A stretch of 64,000 nucleotides of DNA from Eubacteriaceae bacterium (GTDB lineage: Bacteria; Bacillota; Clostridia; Eubacteriales; Eubacteriaceae), in NCBI GenBank assembly GCA_016650045.1, contig JAENWK010000003.1, forward strand, positions 22,894 to 86,893. Direction: 5' to 3'. Under the pieces are notes generated by a model. The model was not told the DNA's origin. It did not search any database and worked only from the letters and a program-made list of their open reading frames with translations. Positions 8,669 through 18,936 of the stretch are shown piece by piece. Each line of letters opens with the position of its first letter. Within the stretch, counting starts at the first letter, position 1. The position numbers and the translations under genes were made by a program.

Positions 8669-10586
8669 AACACTGGTAAAACGTTACGAGATCATTGAGC
8701 TTATTGGTCGAGGCGGCATGGCTTATGTTTATAAAGCCCGAGATTTAAAGCTCAATCGTTATGTTGCGGTTAAAGTGCTCCGCGAAGAATATACCGAAAA
8801 CGAACAATTTATTAAAAAATTTGATCGCGAATCTCAAGCAGTCGCATGTTTATCACATCCAAACATCGTCGGTATTTTTGATGTTGGGGTTCATGATAAT
8901 ATTTATTTTATTATCATGGAGTATGTGGAGGGCATTACTCTTAAACAATATCTCATGAGAAAAGGGCGATTAGAATATGCTGAGGCAACAAAGTTTGTAT
9001 GGGATATTTCCAATGCACTTCGCTGTGCCCATGAAAATAAAATCATCCATCGTGACATTAAGCCCCATAATATTTTATTAACCCGTGATTTAGTGCCAAA
9101 GGTAGCGGATTTTGGAATTGCCAGAGCCATTACCAGTTCCACATTGACGATGACAAATCAAACCATGGGTTCGGTGCATTATATTTCTCCTGAACAGGCC
9201 CGGGGTGGTTTTGTTGATGAACGGTCAGATCTTTATTCCCTGGGAATTTTATACTATGAATTACTGACAGGAAAACTTCCCTTTGATGAGGAAAATACCG
9301 TAACCATTGCCATTAAACATATTCAAGAAGAAATCGTACCGCCGAAAGTATTAGAACCCAGCATACCGGATGCAGTTAATAATATAGTTGTAAAGCTAAC
9401 CCAGAAAAAACCGGCTGATCGATATCAAAATACGGATGAATTAATGGAAGATCTTCAAATAATTCTTGATGGCAGTGATTCATCCTCAAAGGATGGTCAT
9501 GTTATTGGTGGTGGCAGAAATGATACTCAGATAGTCCGTGAAGGTCTTTTCCATGTTGAAAATACTGGAAGTCAACCAACGATTCCTCCTAATAAGGATG
9601 ATGAAGATGATGAATACTATTATGAAACACCTGAAGAAGTGGCGGCACGAAAAAAGAAACGCAAAATCATACTGATTGCGGTTCTTGCTGTTATTGCCGC
9701 CATAGGCATTGGAATCACTGTTTATGGATATTTTGCAGGAAAAACGGTTCAGGTTCCTGATATTAAAGGCAAGACAGTGGCAGAAGCCACCGCAACCCTT
9801 CAACCATTAGGATTGACCCTTGAAGTTGAAAAACAAGTTTACAATTCTGACGTCGCCGCTGATTTGATCATTACCCAAAATCCGGAAAATGCAACAGCTT
9901 TACAACGTGGAAAAACCGTCAAGGTAACAGTGAGTCGAGGAACCAAAACAGGTGCTATTCCAAATGTCGTTGGTAAGAGTGAAGCAGAAGCGGTAAAAAC
10001 CATTGAAGCAGCTAATTTTGTGGTTGGAGAAATAAAACGTGAGTTCAACTCTGGTTATGATGCGGATATTGTTTATGATATGAATCCAGCAGGAACCACC
10101 GTTGTCAATGAGGGAACAAAGGTTACCATTCATGTGAGTAAGGGTCAAGATCGAGTGAGTGTACCCAGTGTGGTTGGTCAAACCGAAACAGATGCCCGAA
10201 CAACCATTTCCAATGCAGGGCTTACAACAGGCACAGTTTCCTATGAATCCAGCACAATTTCCGCTAAAGATACCGTGATTCGTCAATCCCCAGGTGAAGG
10301 TGCGAGTCTTGCCCGAGGTGGCGCCGTGGCCATTATTGTGAGCAGCGGTAAAATTTCAACACAAAAGCTGACCATTAAAGTCAGTGATTATGAGAAATCA
10401 ACCCCTCCAAAACCAGTTAAGGTTAAGGTTGTTTTGTACACTGCGGATAAAAGTGAAAAAGTCGTTTATGAAGGTGTGAATACGTCAAATGATACATTTT
10501 CAGTAAATGTTGAAGGCACTGGCCGACAGCTTTATGAAGTCTTTATTGACGGCACGAGTGCGGGCAGTAGTTATATTGATTTTTAG
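8658..10586 (+). CDS. pknB: PASTA-domain Ser/Thr protein kinase (PknB/PrkC type); ATG at 8658 preferred over tracked start
   Basis: IGRGGMAYVYKA, HRDIKPHNILL, TM segment, three PASTA repeats and an additional C-terminal domain. Confidence 0.93.
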   Translation: MLSRTLVKRYEIIELIGRGGMAYVYKARDLKLNRYVAVKVLREEYTENEQFIKKFDRESQAVACLSHPNIVGIFDVGVHDNIYFIIMEYVEGITLKQYLMRKGRLEYAEATKFVWDISNALRCAHENKIIHRDIKPHNILLTRDLVPKVADFGIARAITSSTLTMTNQTMGSVHYISPEQARGGFVDERSDLYSLGILYYELLTGKLPFDEENTVTIAIKHIQEEIVPPKVLEPSIPDAVNNIVVKLTQKKPADRYQNTDELMEDLQIILDGSDSSSKDGHVIGGGRNDTQIVREGLFHVENTGSQPTIPPNKDDEDDEYYYETPEEVAARKKKRKIILIAVLAVIAAIGIGITVYGYFAGKTVQVPDIKGKTVAEATATLQPLGLTLEVEKQVYNSDVAADLIITQNPENATALQRGKTVKVTVSRGTKTGAIPNVVGKSEAEAVKTIEAANFVVGEIKREFNSGYDADIVYDMNPAGTTVVNEGTKVTIHVSKGQDRVSVPSVVGQTETDARTTISNAGLTTGTVSYESSTISAKDTVIRQSPGEGASLARGGAVAIIVSSGKISTQKLTIKVSDYEKSTPPKPVKVKVVLYTADKSEKVVYEGVNTSNDTFSVNVEGTGRQLYEVFIDGTSAGSSYIDF

Positions 10587-10604
10587 AAATCGGAGGCCTG
10601 GCAT

Positions 10605-11492
10605 TTGCTAGCACAAGAAAAACAAATTGGAAAAATAATTAAGGGCATTGGGGGCTTCTACTATGTGAAGCCCCAGGCCAGTGAAGAAATTGTGGAATGT
10701 AAGGCAAGAGGCGTCCTGCGTCATCAAAAAATGGTACCAACGGTTGGGGATGAAGTCATGATCCAATCCGATAATCCAGGGGAATGGACCATTGAATCCA
10801 TTGAACCACGAAAAAATATTTTTATAAGACCTCCTGTGGCCAATGTTGACATTGGCCTTATTGTTTTTTCCATGACAAGTCCTAAACCAAATCTCTTGCT
10901 TTTAGACAAGCTTTTGATCAGTTCGGAAATCCAGAATGTGGAACCATTGATTTGCTTTTCAAAAAAAGATTTGGTAAGTGCTGAAGAGGAAGAAGTCCTT
11001 CGGAAAATCTACAGTAAAACTCCATATAAGCTCTTTTTCTTCAGTGACCGGGATTTGGACGTCATGAACGAAATTGCCCATGAAATAAGCTGTAAAACCG
11101 CTTTTATGGCAGGACCATCAGGGGTTGGGAAGTCAACAATGGCAAACAACCTGTGTTCAAACCAAACCATGGAAACAGGAACCCTGAGTCAGAAGCTCAA
11201 AAGCGGAAAGCACACCACCCGTCATGTGGAATTACTCAAAATGAGAAGCGGCGGGTTTTTATTGGATACCCCGGGTTTTTCATCCTATAAATTATCAGAA
11301 TATATTAAAGCGGAAGAACTCAGAGAGTATTTTCCCGAGTTTTCAAGAGGTGAATGTCGGTTTAAAAGCTGTTTGCATCAAGGAGAACCGGGCTGTCAGA
11401 TTCTAGTGGATTTAAAAGAAGAAAAAATCAGTCAAACACGCTATGACCATTATCTATATTTATTAGATGAAATAAAAAGGGAGCAACACTAA
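10605..11492 (+). CDS. rsgA: ribosome small subunit-dependent GTPase A
   Basis: GPSGVGKSTMAN, LDTPGFSSY, circularly permuted GTPase and C-terminal zinc motif. Confidence 0.94.
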   Translation: MLAQEKQIGKIIKGIGGFYYVKPQASEEIVECKARGVLRHQKMVPTVGDEVMIQSDNPGEWTIESIEPRKNIFIRPPVANVDIGLIVFSMTSPKPNLLLLDKLLISSEIQNVEPLICFSKKDLVSAEEEEVLRKIYSKTPYKLFFFSDRDLDVMNEIAHEISCKTAFMAGPSGVGKSTMANNLCSNQTMETGTLSQKLKSGKHTTRHVELLKMRSGGFLLDTPGFSSYKLSEYIKAEELREYFPEFSRGECRFKSCLHQGEPGCQILVDLKEEKISQTRYDHYLYLLDEIKREQH

Positions 11493-12127
11493 TGAAAGCA
11501 TTTATTTTTACAAACGGAAGTTATGAGGATCCTGGCTTTTATAAGGAATATCTGAAAAAATTCAATACCCCTTATATTATTTGTGCCGATGGCGGTGCGA
11601 ATTTTACACAAAAAATCGGATTGATTCCCAATATAATTTTAGGTGATATGGATTCAATCAGTAAAGAAACCCTAAAATACTATGAAAATGTGGAATTACG
11701 ACGTTTCCCGGTTTGTAAAGACGAAACCGATACACAGCTTGCCATTAATCATGCTCTTGAAATTGGGGCAACAGAGATTGTTGTTTTTGGAGCGTTGGGA
11801 ACACGTCTGGATCATAGTCTTGGAAATATTTACCTTTTGACCCGTTTGTTAAAGCCGAGAATTCAAGGGATGATTGTTGATGAAAAAAACAGTATCTTTT
11901 TAGTTCAAGATAAAAAAAACTTGGACCTCCCAATAGGCACGATTGTTTCCCTATTACCACTCGGTGGAGATGTTGAAGGACTGAATATCCAGGGTTTTAA
12001 ATACCCGATTGCAAATGGGAAAATGACCCTTGCAAATCCCTATGGCATCAGTAACGTTGTGGTTACGGAACACCAAACAATTTCTCTTGAAAAGGGCATT
12101 CTGCTGGTAGATATTCCAAAGGATTAA
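11492..12127 (+). CDS. thiN: thiamine pyrophosphokinase
   Basis: CADGGANFTQKIGLIPNIILGDMDSI, DETDTQLAINHALE, GALGTRLDHSLGN. Confidence 0.93.
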   Translation: MKAFIFTNGSYEDPGFYKEYLKKFNTPYIICADGGANFTQKIGLIPNIILGDMDSISKETLKYYENVELRRFPVCKDETDTQLAINHALEIGATEIVVFGALGTRLDHSLGNIYLLTRLLKPRIQGMIVDEKNSIFLVQDKKNLDLPIGTIVSLLPLGGDVEGLNIQGFKYPIANGKMTLANPYGISNVVVTEHQTISLEKGILLVDIPKD

Positions 12128-12133
12128 GGGTAT

Positions 12134-12170
12134 AAAAAAAGAGTCTTTCAGTGAAGAAAGACTCCTTTCA
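12134..12170 (-). terminator. intrinsic terminator between convergent thiN and rpmB
   Basis: gagtctttc/gaaagactc stem; on the minus strand followed by TTTTTTT. Confidence 0.8.
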
Positions 12171-12193
12171 TATCTCTGGAAAATAAAAAGAGA

Positions 12194-12382
12194 CTAAGCT
12201 CTTTCGACTTTACCGGATCTCAAACAACGTGTACAAACACTGATTCGTTGTGGTGTGCCTTCAATAACAACTTTAATTCTTTGCAAATTGGGTTTCCAAA
12301 CGCGTTTACTGTGCTTATTTGAATGACTAACCTGGTTGCCAGAAACAACGGATTTTTTACATACAAAACATTCTTTAGCCAT
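12194..12382 (-). CDS. rpmB: 50S ribosomal protein L28
   Basis: MAKECFVCKKSVVSGNQVSHSNKHSKRVWKPNLQ. Confidence 0.96.
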   Translation of the reverse strand: MAKECFVCKKSVVSGNQVSHSNKHSKRVWKPNLQRIKVVIEGTPQRISVCTRCLRSGKVERA

Positions 12383-12521
12383 GACATAACCTCCCTTACG
12401 CTTACCTTTTATAAAACAAAGTGTATTATATCATGAAAAATAAAAATAAAGCAACAGAAATTTTGACTTCCTATAATTAATTATGTAAAATAGAGATAGA
12501 TAAAACAAAGGAGATAAAACA

Positions 12522-12866
12522 ATGAAGATAATAACTGAGTTGGGAACGATAGATATTACACGTAAGGCCATTGCGGATATTGCCGGTAATGCAGCCATGG
12601 AGTGTTATGGTTTGGTTGGTATGGCACATAAACAGGGCAAGGATGGTTTAATAGAAATCCTGTCAGGGGATCAGGCCAATAAAGGGGTCGGTGTGAAAAT
12701 CGAAGATGACCGTTTAATTATTGACCTGTATGTCATTGTGGAGTATGCAATAAAAATTTCAGTGGTTGCCGAAAATATTATTGCCAATGTGAAATATAAT
12801 GTCGAAAAGCAAACATCCTTAAAGGTAAAACGAATCAGTGTGAATGTTGTGAGCGTGCGTGTATAA
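12522..12866 (+). CDS. Asp23/Gls24 family envelope stress protein
   Basis: GTIDITRKAIADIAGNAAMECYGLVGMA; upstream of DAK2 protein as is common in Firmicutes. Confidence 0.9.
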   Translation: MKIITELGTIDITRKAIADIAGNAAMECYGLVGMAHKQGKDGLIEILSGDQANKGVGVKIEDDRLIIDLYVIVEYAIKISVVAENIIANVKYNVEKQTSLKVKRISVNVVSVRV

Positions 12867-12878
12867 ATGGAGGACAGA

Positions 12879-14492
12879 ATGAAAACCCAGAAAATCGACG
12901 GTGAGATGCTTAAAAAAATGTTTGAGTATGGAGCCAAAAACCTGGAAATCAACAAAAAAACTGTGGATGAGCTTAATGTCTTTCCTGTGCCTGATGGGGA
13001 TACCGGAACAAATATGTCGTTAACCTTTAACCACTCAGTTGCTGAACTTGATAAAATCGAAAACCCAAGCGTCTATAGTGTGGCAAAAACAGCTTCTTCA
13101 GGAGCACTGATTGGTGCCCGGGGAAACTCCGGTGTTATTCTATCCCAATTGCTTCGTGGCTTTGCAGAAGGCTGTAAAGGCCAGAATTATCTTGATATTA
13201 ATTTATCTGGAAATGCCCTTATGCTTGCAGCGGAGGTGGCATATAAAGCGGTTATGAAGCCTACAGAAGGCACAATACTAACCGTTGCTCGTGAAATGGG
13301 TGAGTTTGCAATGGCAAACATGAATGATTATGACAATTTGGAAGATTACCTTGAAGCAGTGCTTAAACATGGAAAAGCCACGCTGTCAAGAACTCCGGAA
13401 ATGCTTCCTGTTTTAAAGGAAGCCGGGGTGGTTGATGCCGGGGGCCAAGGTTTGATCTGTATTGTTGAAGGTGCCTTAAAAGCTCTGACAAATCAGGAAC
13501 TCGGAGCGAAACTTGAATTTACATCCAGTGATTTAGATAAATTCGTGGATGATTCCAATATGAAACCCGAGGATATTACCTTTGGCTATTGTACAGAGTT
13601 TATTATAAAAAACGCTGCTCAGATTGATGATGATCAGTTAAGAGAATACTTTAATACCCTTGGAGACAGTGTGCTGGTCATTAAAGATGATGCTGTTATT
13701 AAGGTCCATTTACACACTGATAATCCAGGTCTTGCCTTAGAAAGGGCAGGAAATCTCGGCAGCTTATCCCGCATTAAGATCGATAATATGCGTGAGCAAT
13801 TTGAAAGTAAGGGCACAGTCTCCGAACTTCCACCCGTGCCATACGGATTTATAGCCGTGTCTCCGGGAGAAGGTTTAACCAAGCTTTTTAAGGACTTGGG
13901 AATCACTCAGGTTATTTCAGGGGGGCAAACCATGAACCCCAGTACCCAGGACTTTTTAAATGAAATTGATAAGATCAATGCAGGAGTGGTGTTTCTTTTT
14001 CCAAATAACAGTAACATCATTATGGCCGCCAAACAGGCCTGTGAGATATCGGATAAACAGGTTTATGTCATTCCGTCGAAAAACATTCCCCAGTGTATCT
14101 CAGCAATGTTGGCTTTTTCACCGGATGCCGAAGCAGCGGAGAACGAAAAAGCAATGAACGATGCCATTAACAGTGTGAAAACAGGGGAAGTAACCTATGC
14201 CGTAAGAGACACAAAAATTAATGGGCTTACAATTAAAAAAGACAATGCCATTGGGATTTCCGGTGGAGAAATAAAATTCACCGGCACTGATATACACACT
14301 GTGACCGAAGATTTATTAAGCGAAATGGTCAATGAAGATAGCGAACTTATTTCAATTTATTACGGAAAAGATACCACAAAAGAAGATGCCGAGGTTTTAG
14401 CAGAGGACATTGCAGCTGTGTTTGAAGAGTGTGATGTTGAAATTCACTATGGCGGACAACCGCTGTATTATTATATCGTATCAGTAGAATAA
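12879..14492 (+). CDS. fakA: DAK2 domain protein, fatty acid kinase catalytic subunit-like
   Basis: NVFPVPDGDTGTNMSLTF, GARGNSGVILSQLLRGF; ggagg RBS before ATG 12879. Confidence 0.88.
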   Translation: MKTQKIDGEMLKKMFEYGAKNLEINKKTVDELNVFPVPDGDTGTNMSLTFNHSVAELDKIENPSVYSVAKTASSGALIGARGNSGVILSQLLRGFAEGCKGQNYLDINLSGNALMLAAEVAYKAVMKPTEGTILTVAREMGEFAMANMNDYDNLEDYLEAVLKHGKATLSRTPEMLPVLKEAGVVDAGGQGLICIVEGALKALTNQELGAKLEFTSSDLDKFVDDSNMKPEDITFGYCTEFIIKNAAQIDDDQLREYFNTLGDSVLVIKDDAVIKVHLHTDNPGLALERAGNLGSLSRIKIDNMREQFESKGTVSELPPVPYGFIAVSPGEGLTKLFKDLGITQVISGGQTMNPSTQDFLNEIDKINAGVVFLFPNNSNIIMAAKQACEISDKQVYVIPSKNIPQCISAMLAFSPDAEAAENEKAMNDAINSVKTGEVTYAVRDTKINGLTIKKDNAIGISGGEIKFTGTDIHTVTEDLLSEMVNEDSELISIYYGKDTTKEDAEVLAEDIAAVFEECDVEIHYGGQPLYYYIVSVE

Positions 14493-14528
14493 CAAAAAAT
14501 TCTGTGGGTCTGAAACCAGGAGGTAACC

Positions 14529-16568
14529 ATGGATTGGAATGACTCAGTATTAACGCTAAAAGGGGTAGGACCAAAACGTGGGAAAGCACTGGAAGAGCAT
14601 CAGATTAAAACAGTGGGAAACTTGCTGAGTTTTTACCCGAAAAAATATATTGATCGAAACGTCATGGGTTCACCTGATGAATTTACGGAGAATCGAGCTT
14701 TAACTGTTAAAGCTCTTGTCCTGGGTTCTGGTCGACTCCAACGGATTCGTGGTAACCTTTCAATTTTCACTATTCCGCTTTTATTGGATGAAGTTAAAAT
14801 AACCGCTGTTTTTTTCAACCAGCCCTATTTAAAGGGAGTGCTAAAAGAAAATCAGGAATATTATTTTTACGGAAAAGCTGAAAAATACGGTGAAAAATTT
14901 AAATTAATGAACCCCCAGTTCGCACCGGCAAACAACCCTGGGCGGTTTTTTGAGTTAACCCCTGTTTATTCAAAAATCCAGGGAATTCCCAATGATGCCA
15001 TTCGAAAAATGCTGGTCCAGATTTTCAGTGGTGACCCAAAAATAGCGGATGGTCTTCCTGAATCAATTCGAAAAAGTCATAAATTACCAACCATGGTTTC
15101 TGCTCTGGCGGCCATTCATTTTCCGAAAACAATGGCTGAGGTTAGCATTGGAAAAGAGCGCTTGAAATTTAATGAAGCTTTAAAAATAAATATGGGAATC
15201 TTATCAAATGCCGGAGAAAGTAAATTTTCGAACATTTCAATTAATACTTTCAAAGGGATGAAGGCCCTGATTAATAATCTTCCCTATGAACTCACCCAAA
15301 GTCAAAAAACGGTTATTGATGATATTCTTGAGGATTTTAGAAATGGCCATGTGATGAACCGATTAGTTCAGGGAGACGTTGGCTCAGGAAAAACTGTGAT
15401 TGCCATCATCTCTGCTTGTTTAATGGCGCAAAACGGTTATCAAACCGCCTATATGGCTCCTACTGAAATATTAGCCCAGCAGCATGGTCGAAGCTTTAAT
15501 ACCTTATTAAAAGACTCTGGAGTCTCTGTGGAAATCATTACCGGAAGCCTGAAAACCCAGGAGCGAAGAGAAATCTTAGAGCGTGTGGCCAATGGTGAAA
15601 CCTCGGTTATTATTGGTACCCATGCTCTTTTTCAAGACTCAGTGGATTATTATAATTTAGGACTGGTCATCACGGATGAACAGCATCGGTTCGGGGTGAA
15701 ACAACGGGGTCGGCTTTCCCTGAAAGGCAATCAACCCCATACCATGGTGATGAGTGCAACTCCGATTCCACGAACCCTGGCTTTAATTATTTACGGTGAT
15801 TTAGCCGTTTCATATATTGATGAATTACCCAAGGGACGAAAACCCATTAAAACCTATTGCTATGATGAAGCATCCCTTCACAAAATATTTTCTTTTTTAG
15901 AAGTTGAAATGAAAAAGGGGCGTCAGGCCTTTGTGATTTGCCCATTTATTGAGGCTTCTGAGGAAATGGCTGAAGTCAATGACATTGAATCGGTATACAG
16001 TGATATTGAAAAACATTTTTGGGGAAAGTATCAAACAGGATTTCTTCACAGTCGCCTGGGCAACGATGAAAAAGAAGAGATTATTAAAGCCTTTAATTTA
16101 GGAACGATTAAATTGCTGGTTGCCACCAGTATTATTGAAGTGGGAATTGATGTTCCAAACGTTAGTGTTATGGCAATACTCAGTGCCGAGCGTTTTGGAC
16201 TTTCACAGTTGCATCAATTAAGAGGCCGTGTTGGACGAGGTGAACATCAATCCTTTTGTTTCCTGGTTACGAACTCCAAAAGTCCTGAGACTCTGGCCCG
16301 GATGGAAGTTATTGTTAAAAATCGAAGTGGCAAAAAAATAGCTGATGAGGATTACCGATTAAGGGGACCGGGAGATTATTTTGGATTCAAACAGCATGGA
16401 CTTCCAGATTTTGGAGTACTCAATCCTATGGAAGATCTGTTGCTGATTCAAGAAACAAGAGAATTGGCCGAGATGATTTTTCACTCAGTCGAAAAAGAAA
16501 TGATGATGTACCGGGAAAAGGTTCTCAAAACATTTTTCAAAGAAGTAGAAGAAATATCGTTAAATTAG
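14529..16568 (+). CDS. recG: ATP-dependent DNA helicase RecG
   Basis: QGDVGSGKTVIA, DEQHRFGVKQR, HQLRGRVGRG. Confidence 0.96.
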   Translation: MDWNDSVLTLKGVGPKRGKALEEHQIKTVGNLLSFYPKKYIDRNVMGSPDEFTENRALTVKALVLGSGRLQRIRGNLSIFTIPLLLDEVKITAVFFNQPYLKGVLKENQEYYFYGKAEKYGEKFKLMNPQFAPANNPGRFFELTPVYSKIQGIPNDAIRKMLVQIFSGDPKIADGLPESIRKSHKLPTMVSALAAIHFPKTMAEVSIGKERLKFNEALKINMGILSNAGESKFSNISINTFKGMKALINNLPYELTQSQKTVIDDILEDFRNGHVMNRLVQGDVGSGKTVIAIISACLMAQNGYQTAYMAPTEILAQQHGRSFNTLLKDSGVSVEIITGSLKTQERREILERVANGETSVIIGTHALFQDSVDYYNLGLVITDEQHRFGVKQRGRLSLKGNQPHTMVMSATPIPRTLALIIYGDLAVSYIDELPKGRKPIKTYCYDEASLHKIFSFLEVEMKKGRQAFVICPFIEASEEMAEVNDIESVYSDIEKHFWGKYQTGFLHSRLGNDEKEEIIKAFNLGTIKLLVATSIIEVGIDVPNVSVMAILSAERFGLSQLHQLRGRVGRGEHQSFCFLVTNSKSPETLARMEVIVKNRSGKKIADEDYRLRGPGDYFGFKQHGLPDFGVLNPMEDLLLIQETRELAEMIFHSVEKEMMMYREKVLKTFFKEVEEISLN

Positions 16569-16576
16569 GAGAGAAA

Positions 16577-17173
16577 ATGCGAGTGATAGCAGGGGATAAG
16601 CGTGGAAAAAAATTATCAAGTATTCCAGGTGATAAGATTCGGCCGACCACGGATAAAGTTAAAGGTGCTATTTTTAATAGCCTTCAGTTTGAGTTGAAAA
16701 ATGCCAGGGTTTTTGTGGATCTTTTTTCTGGAAGTGGTGCCATGGGAATCGAAGCCCTAAGTCGAGGCATTGAAACAGCTTATTTCTTTGATGTTTCACA
16801 GGAGAGCATTGATCTCATTAAAAAAAATATTGCCCTTACCGGATATGAATCCAGAGCCAGGGTTTTTAAAATACCTGGAATCAAAGGCCTTGAAAGGTTA
16901 TCTCAAAATAAGGTAACCTGCGATATTATTTTTCTGGATCCTCCTTATATTCAGGGAGAAGGCACGGGAAAGATCTTAGAAATAATTTCTGAAAAAGAAA
17001 TTCTTTCTGAAAACGGAAAAGTAGTGATAGAATCAGAGAAATCTGTTATAATGCCATTAGAAAAAAATAATTTAGTGTGCTATAAATCTAAAAATTATGG
17101 GAATTCCATTATAAGTTATTATTGTAGGGAGAAAAATGAGTTTGAAAATAGCAGTCTATCCGGGGAGTTTTGA
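16577..17173 (+). CDS. rsmD: 16S rRNA (guanine-966-N2)-methyltransferase
   Basis: MRVIAGDKRGKKL, DLFSGSGAMGIEALSRG, FLDPPY. Confidence 0.94.
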   Translation: MRVIAGDKRGKKLSSIPGDKIRPTTDKVKGAIFNSLQFELKNARVFVDLFSGSGAMGIEALSRGIETAYFFDVSQESIDLIKKNIALTGYESRARVFKIPGIKGLERLSQNKVTCDIIFLDPPYIQGEGTGKILEIISEKEILSENGKVVIESEKSVIMPLEKNNLVCYKSKNYGNSIISYYCREKNEFENSSLSGEF

Positions 17174-17633
17174 TCCTCTTACAAAAGGTCATTTTGATAT
17201 TATTCAAAGAGCAGCTACTGTTTTTGACAAGCTGATTGTATGTGTTATGGTAAATAATAGCAAGAATTATCTCTTTAGCAGTGAGGAACGCAAAAATCTG
17301 ATTAAAGAAAATCTGAGCGAACTGGATAATGTTGAAGTGGATACCTATGATGGCCTCCTCATCGATTACGTAAAGTCAAGAAATACCAATATTATTGTCA
17401 AGGGGCTTCGAGCCTTAACCGATTTTGAGAATGAGTTTCAAATGGCATTAACAAATAAACATCTTGATAATAATATTGAAACGTTTTTTATGATGACCAG
17501 TAATAAGTACTCATATTTAAGCTCTAGTTTAGTCAAAGAACTTGTAAAGTTTCAGGGAAATGTCTCTGATTTTATACCAGCAAATGTAGAAAAAGCGATC
17601 CAAAAAAAGCATGAGGAAGGAAGTATAAAATGA
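17136..17633 (+). CDS. coaD: phosphopantetheine adenylyltransferase
   Basis: AVYPGSFDPLTKGHFDII, SSSLVKEL. Confidence 0.96.
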   Translation: MSLKIAVYPGSFDPLTKGHFDIIQRAATVFDKLIVCVMVNNSKNYLFSSEERKNLIKENLSELDNVEVDTYDGLLIDYVKSRNTNIIVKGLRALTDFENEFQMALTNKHLDNNIETFFMMTSNKYSYLSSSLVKELVKFQGNVSDFIPANVEKAIQKKHEEGSIK

Positions 17634-18076
17634 GGGTAATTGAATTATTGGCAGAATTAGAAGAAGTCATTGAAAAAGGAAACACGCTCCCTTTTTCATC
17701 CAAAGCTTTAGTAAATCCAGAAGAATTAATTGAAATTATTGATGAAATTCGCGATGCAATGCCAGGAGAGTTAACCGAGGCAAAAAAAATTGTGGCTGAA
17801 CGTAAAAAAATAATTTTTGCGGCCCAAAGTAAAGCAGATCATATTAAAGCTGAAGCGGAAAAGCGCCTCAAAGAATTGATTGATACCAATGAAATTACAA
17901 AAACAGCATCGGCTCATGCCAACGAAATGATGAATAATGCCAATGCCAGTGCGAAAGCACTGAAAATAGGTACCAAAAACTATGCGGATCGGCTTCTTTA
18001 CAATTTTCAGCTGCAGTTAAAAGAAATGAATGATAAGGTTGAACAAAACCGAAATGAATTAAAAAACATGAAATAA
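17630..18076 (+). CDS. coiled-coil protein of unknown function
   Basis: 148-aa charged, coiled-coil-like protein, translationally coupled to coaD. Confidence 0.6.
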   Translation: MRVIELLAELEEVIEKGNTLPFSSKALVNPEELIEIIDEIRDAMPGELTEAKKIVAERKKIIFAAQSKADHIKAEAEKRLKELIDTNEITKTASAHANEMMNNANASAKALKIGTKNYADRLLYNFQLQLKEMNDKVEQNRNELKNMK

Positions 18077-18096
18077 ATAAAAAATGAGGTTTGCGA

Positions 18097-18936
18097 ATGA
18101 TAGAAACAGGAAAAATTCAAACACTTGAAATTAATCGAATTACAGCCATAGGGGCATTTTTATACGATGGCACAGATGCACAAAATGTGGTGCTCCTTCC
18201 AGAAAAAGAAGTGCCTAAAAGCGCCCGAGTCAATGATGATATTGAAGTCTTTGTCTATCGGGATTCTAAGGATCGAATCATCTCAACCACCCGCCGTCCT
18301 AAGATACTTTTAGGAGAGTTTGGTCATTTGAAAGTTGCAGATATTACAAAAGTTGGGGCTTTCATGGAATGGGGTCTCGAAAAAGATCTCTTACTCCCAT
18401 ACAATGAACAGACCACAAAGATTCAAAAAGGCCGGGATTATCTGGTATATCTTTATTTGGATAAAAGTGACCGACTTTGCGCAACCATGAAAATTTATCC
18501 ACTACTTAAAGTGGGCTCAGACCATAAAATCGGTGAATGGGTAGAAGGATATGTTTATCAGATCAACCCTGAATTAGGAGCTTTTGTGGCAGTGGAAAAC
18601 TTATACCATGGGCTGATTCTTATGAAGGATGCTGATATCGATATCCAATGTGGTGAAAAAGTGAACGCTCGGATTTCAGAAATTAGACTTGATGGAAAGC
18701 TTATCCTTACGCCTAATCGACAGGCATATAAAGAAATACCAAAGGATGCTATTTTAATATTAACAAAGATGAACGAAAATCAGGGACTCTTACCCTATAA
18801 TGATCATACCAGCCCACATATCATCAAGAAAGAATTAAATATGAGCAAAAGTTCCTTTAAGCGTGCTGTTGGTAAATTATTAAAAGAAAAAAAAGTGAGG
18901 ATCACCGAAAGAGGTATTGAAAAAAATGGAAGATAA
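18097..18936 (+). CDS. S1 RNA-binding domain protein (CvfB-like)
   Basis: Tandem S1-like motifs (GAFLYDG, GAFMEWGLEKDLLLPYNEQ) and C-terminal winged-helix; gaggt RBS before ATG 18097. Confidence 0.82.
   Translation: MIETGKIQTLEINRITAIGAFLYDGTDAQNVVLLPEKEVPKSARVNDDIEVFVYRDSKDRIISTTRRPKILLGEFGHLKVADITKVGAFMEWGLEKDLLLPYNEQTTKIQKGRDYLVYLYLDKSDRLCATMKIYPLLKVGSDHKIGEWVEGYVYQINPELGAFVAVENLYHGLILMKDADIDIQCGEKVNARISEIRLDGKLILTPNRQAYKEIPKDAILILTKMNENQGLLPYNDHTSPHIIKKELNMSKSSFKRAVGKLLKEKKVRITERGIEKNGR

Noticed and set aside
9486-10286. Minus-strand ORFs opposite pknB
   Set aside because: Antisense shadows of the repetitive PASTA-coding region, no family resemblance.
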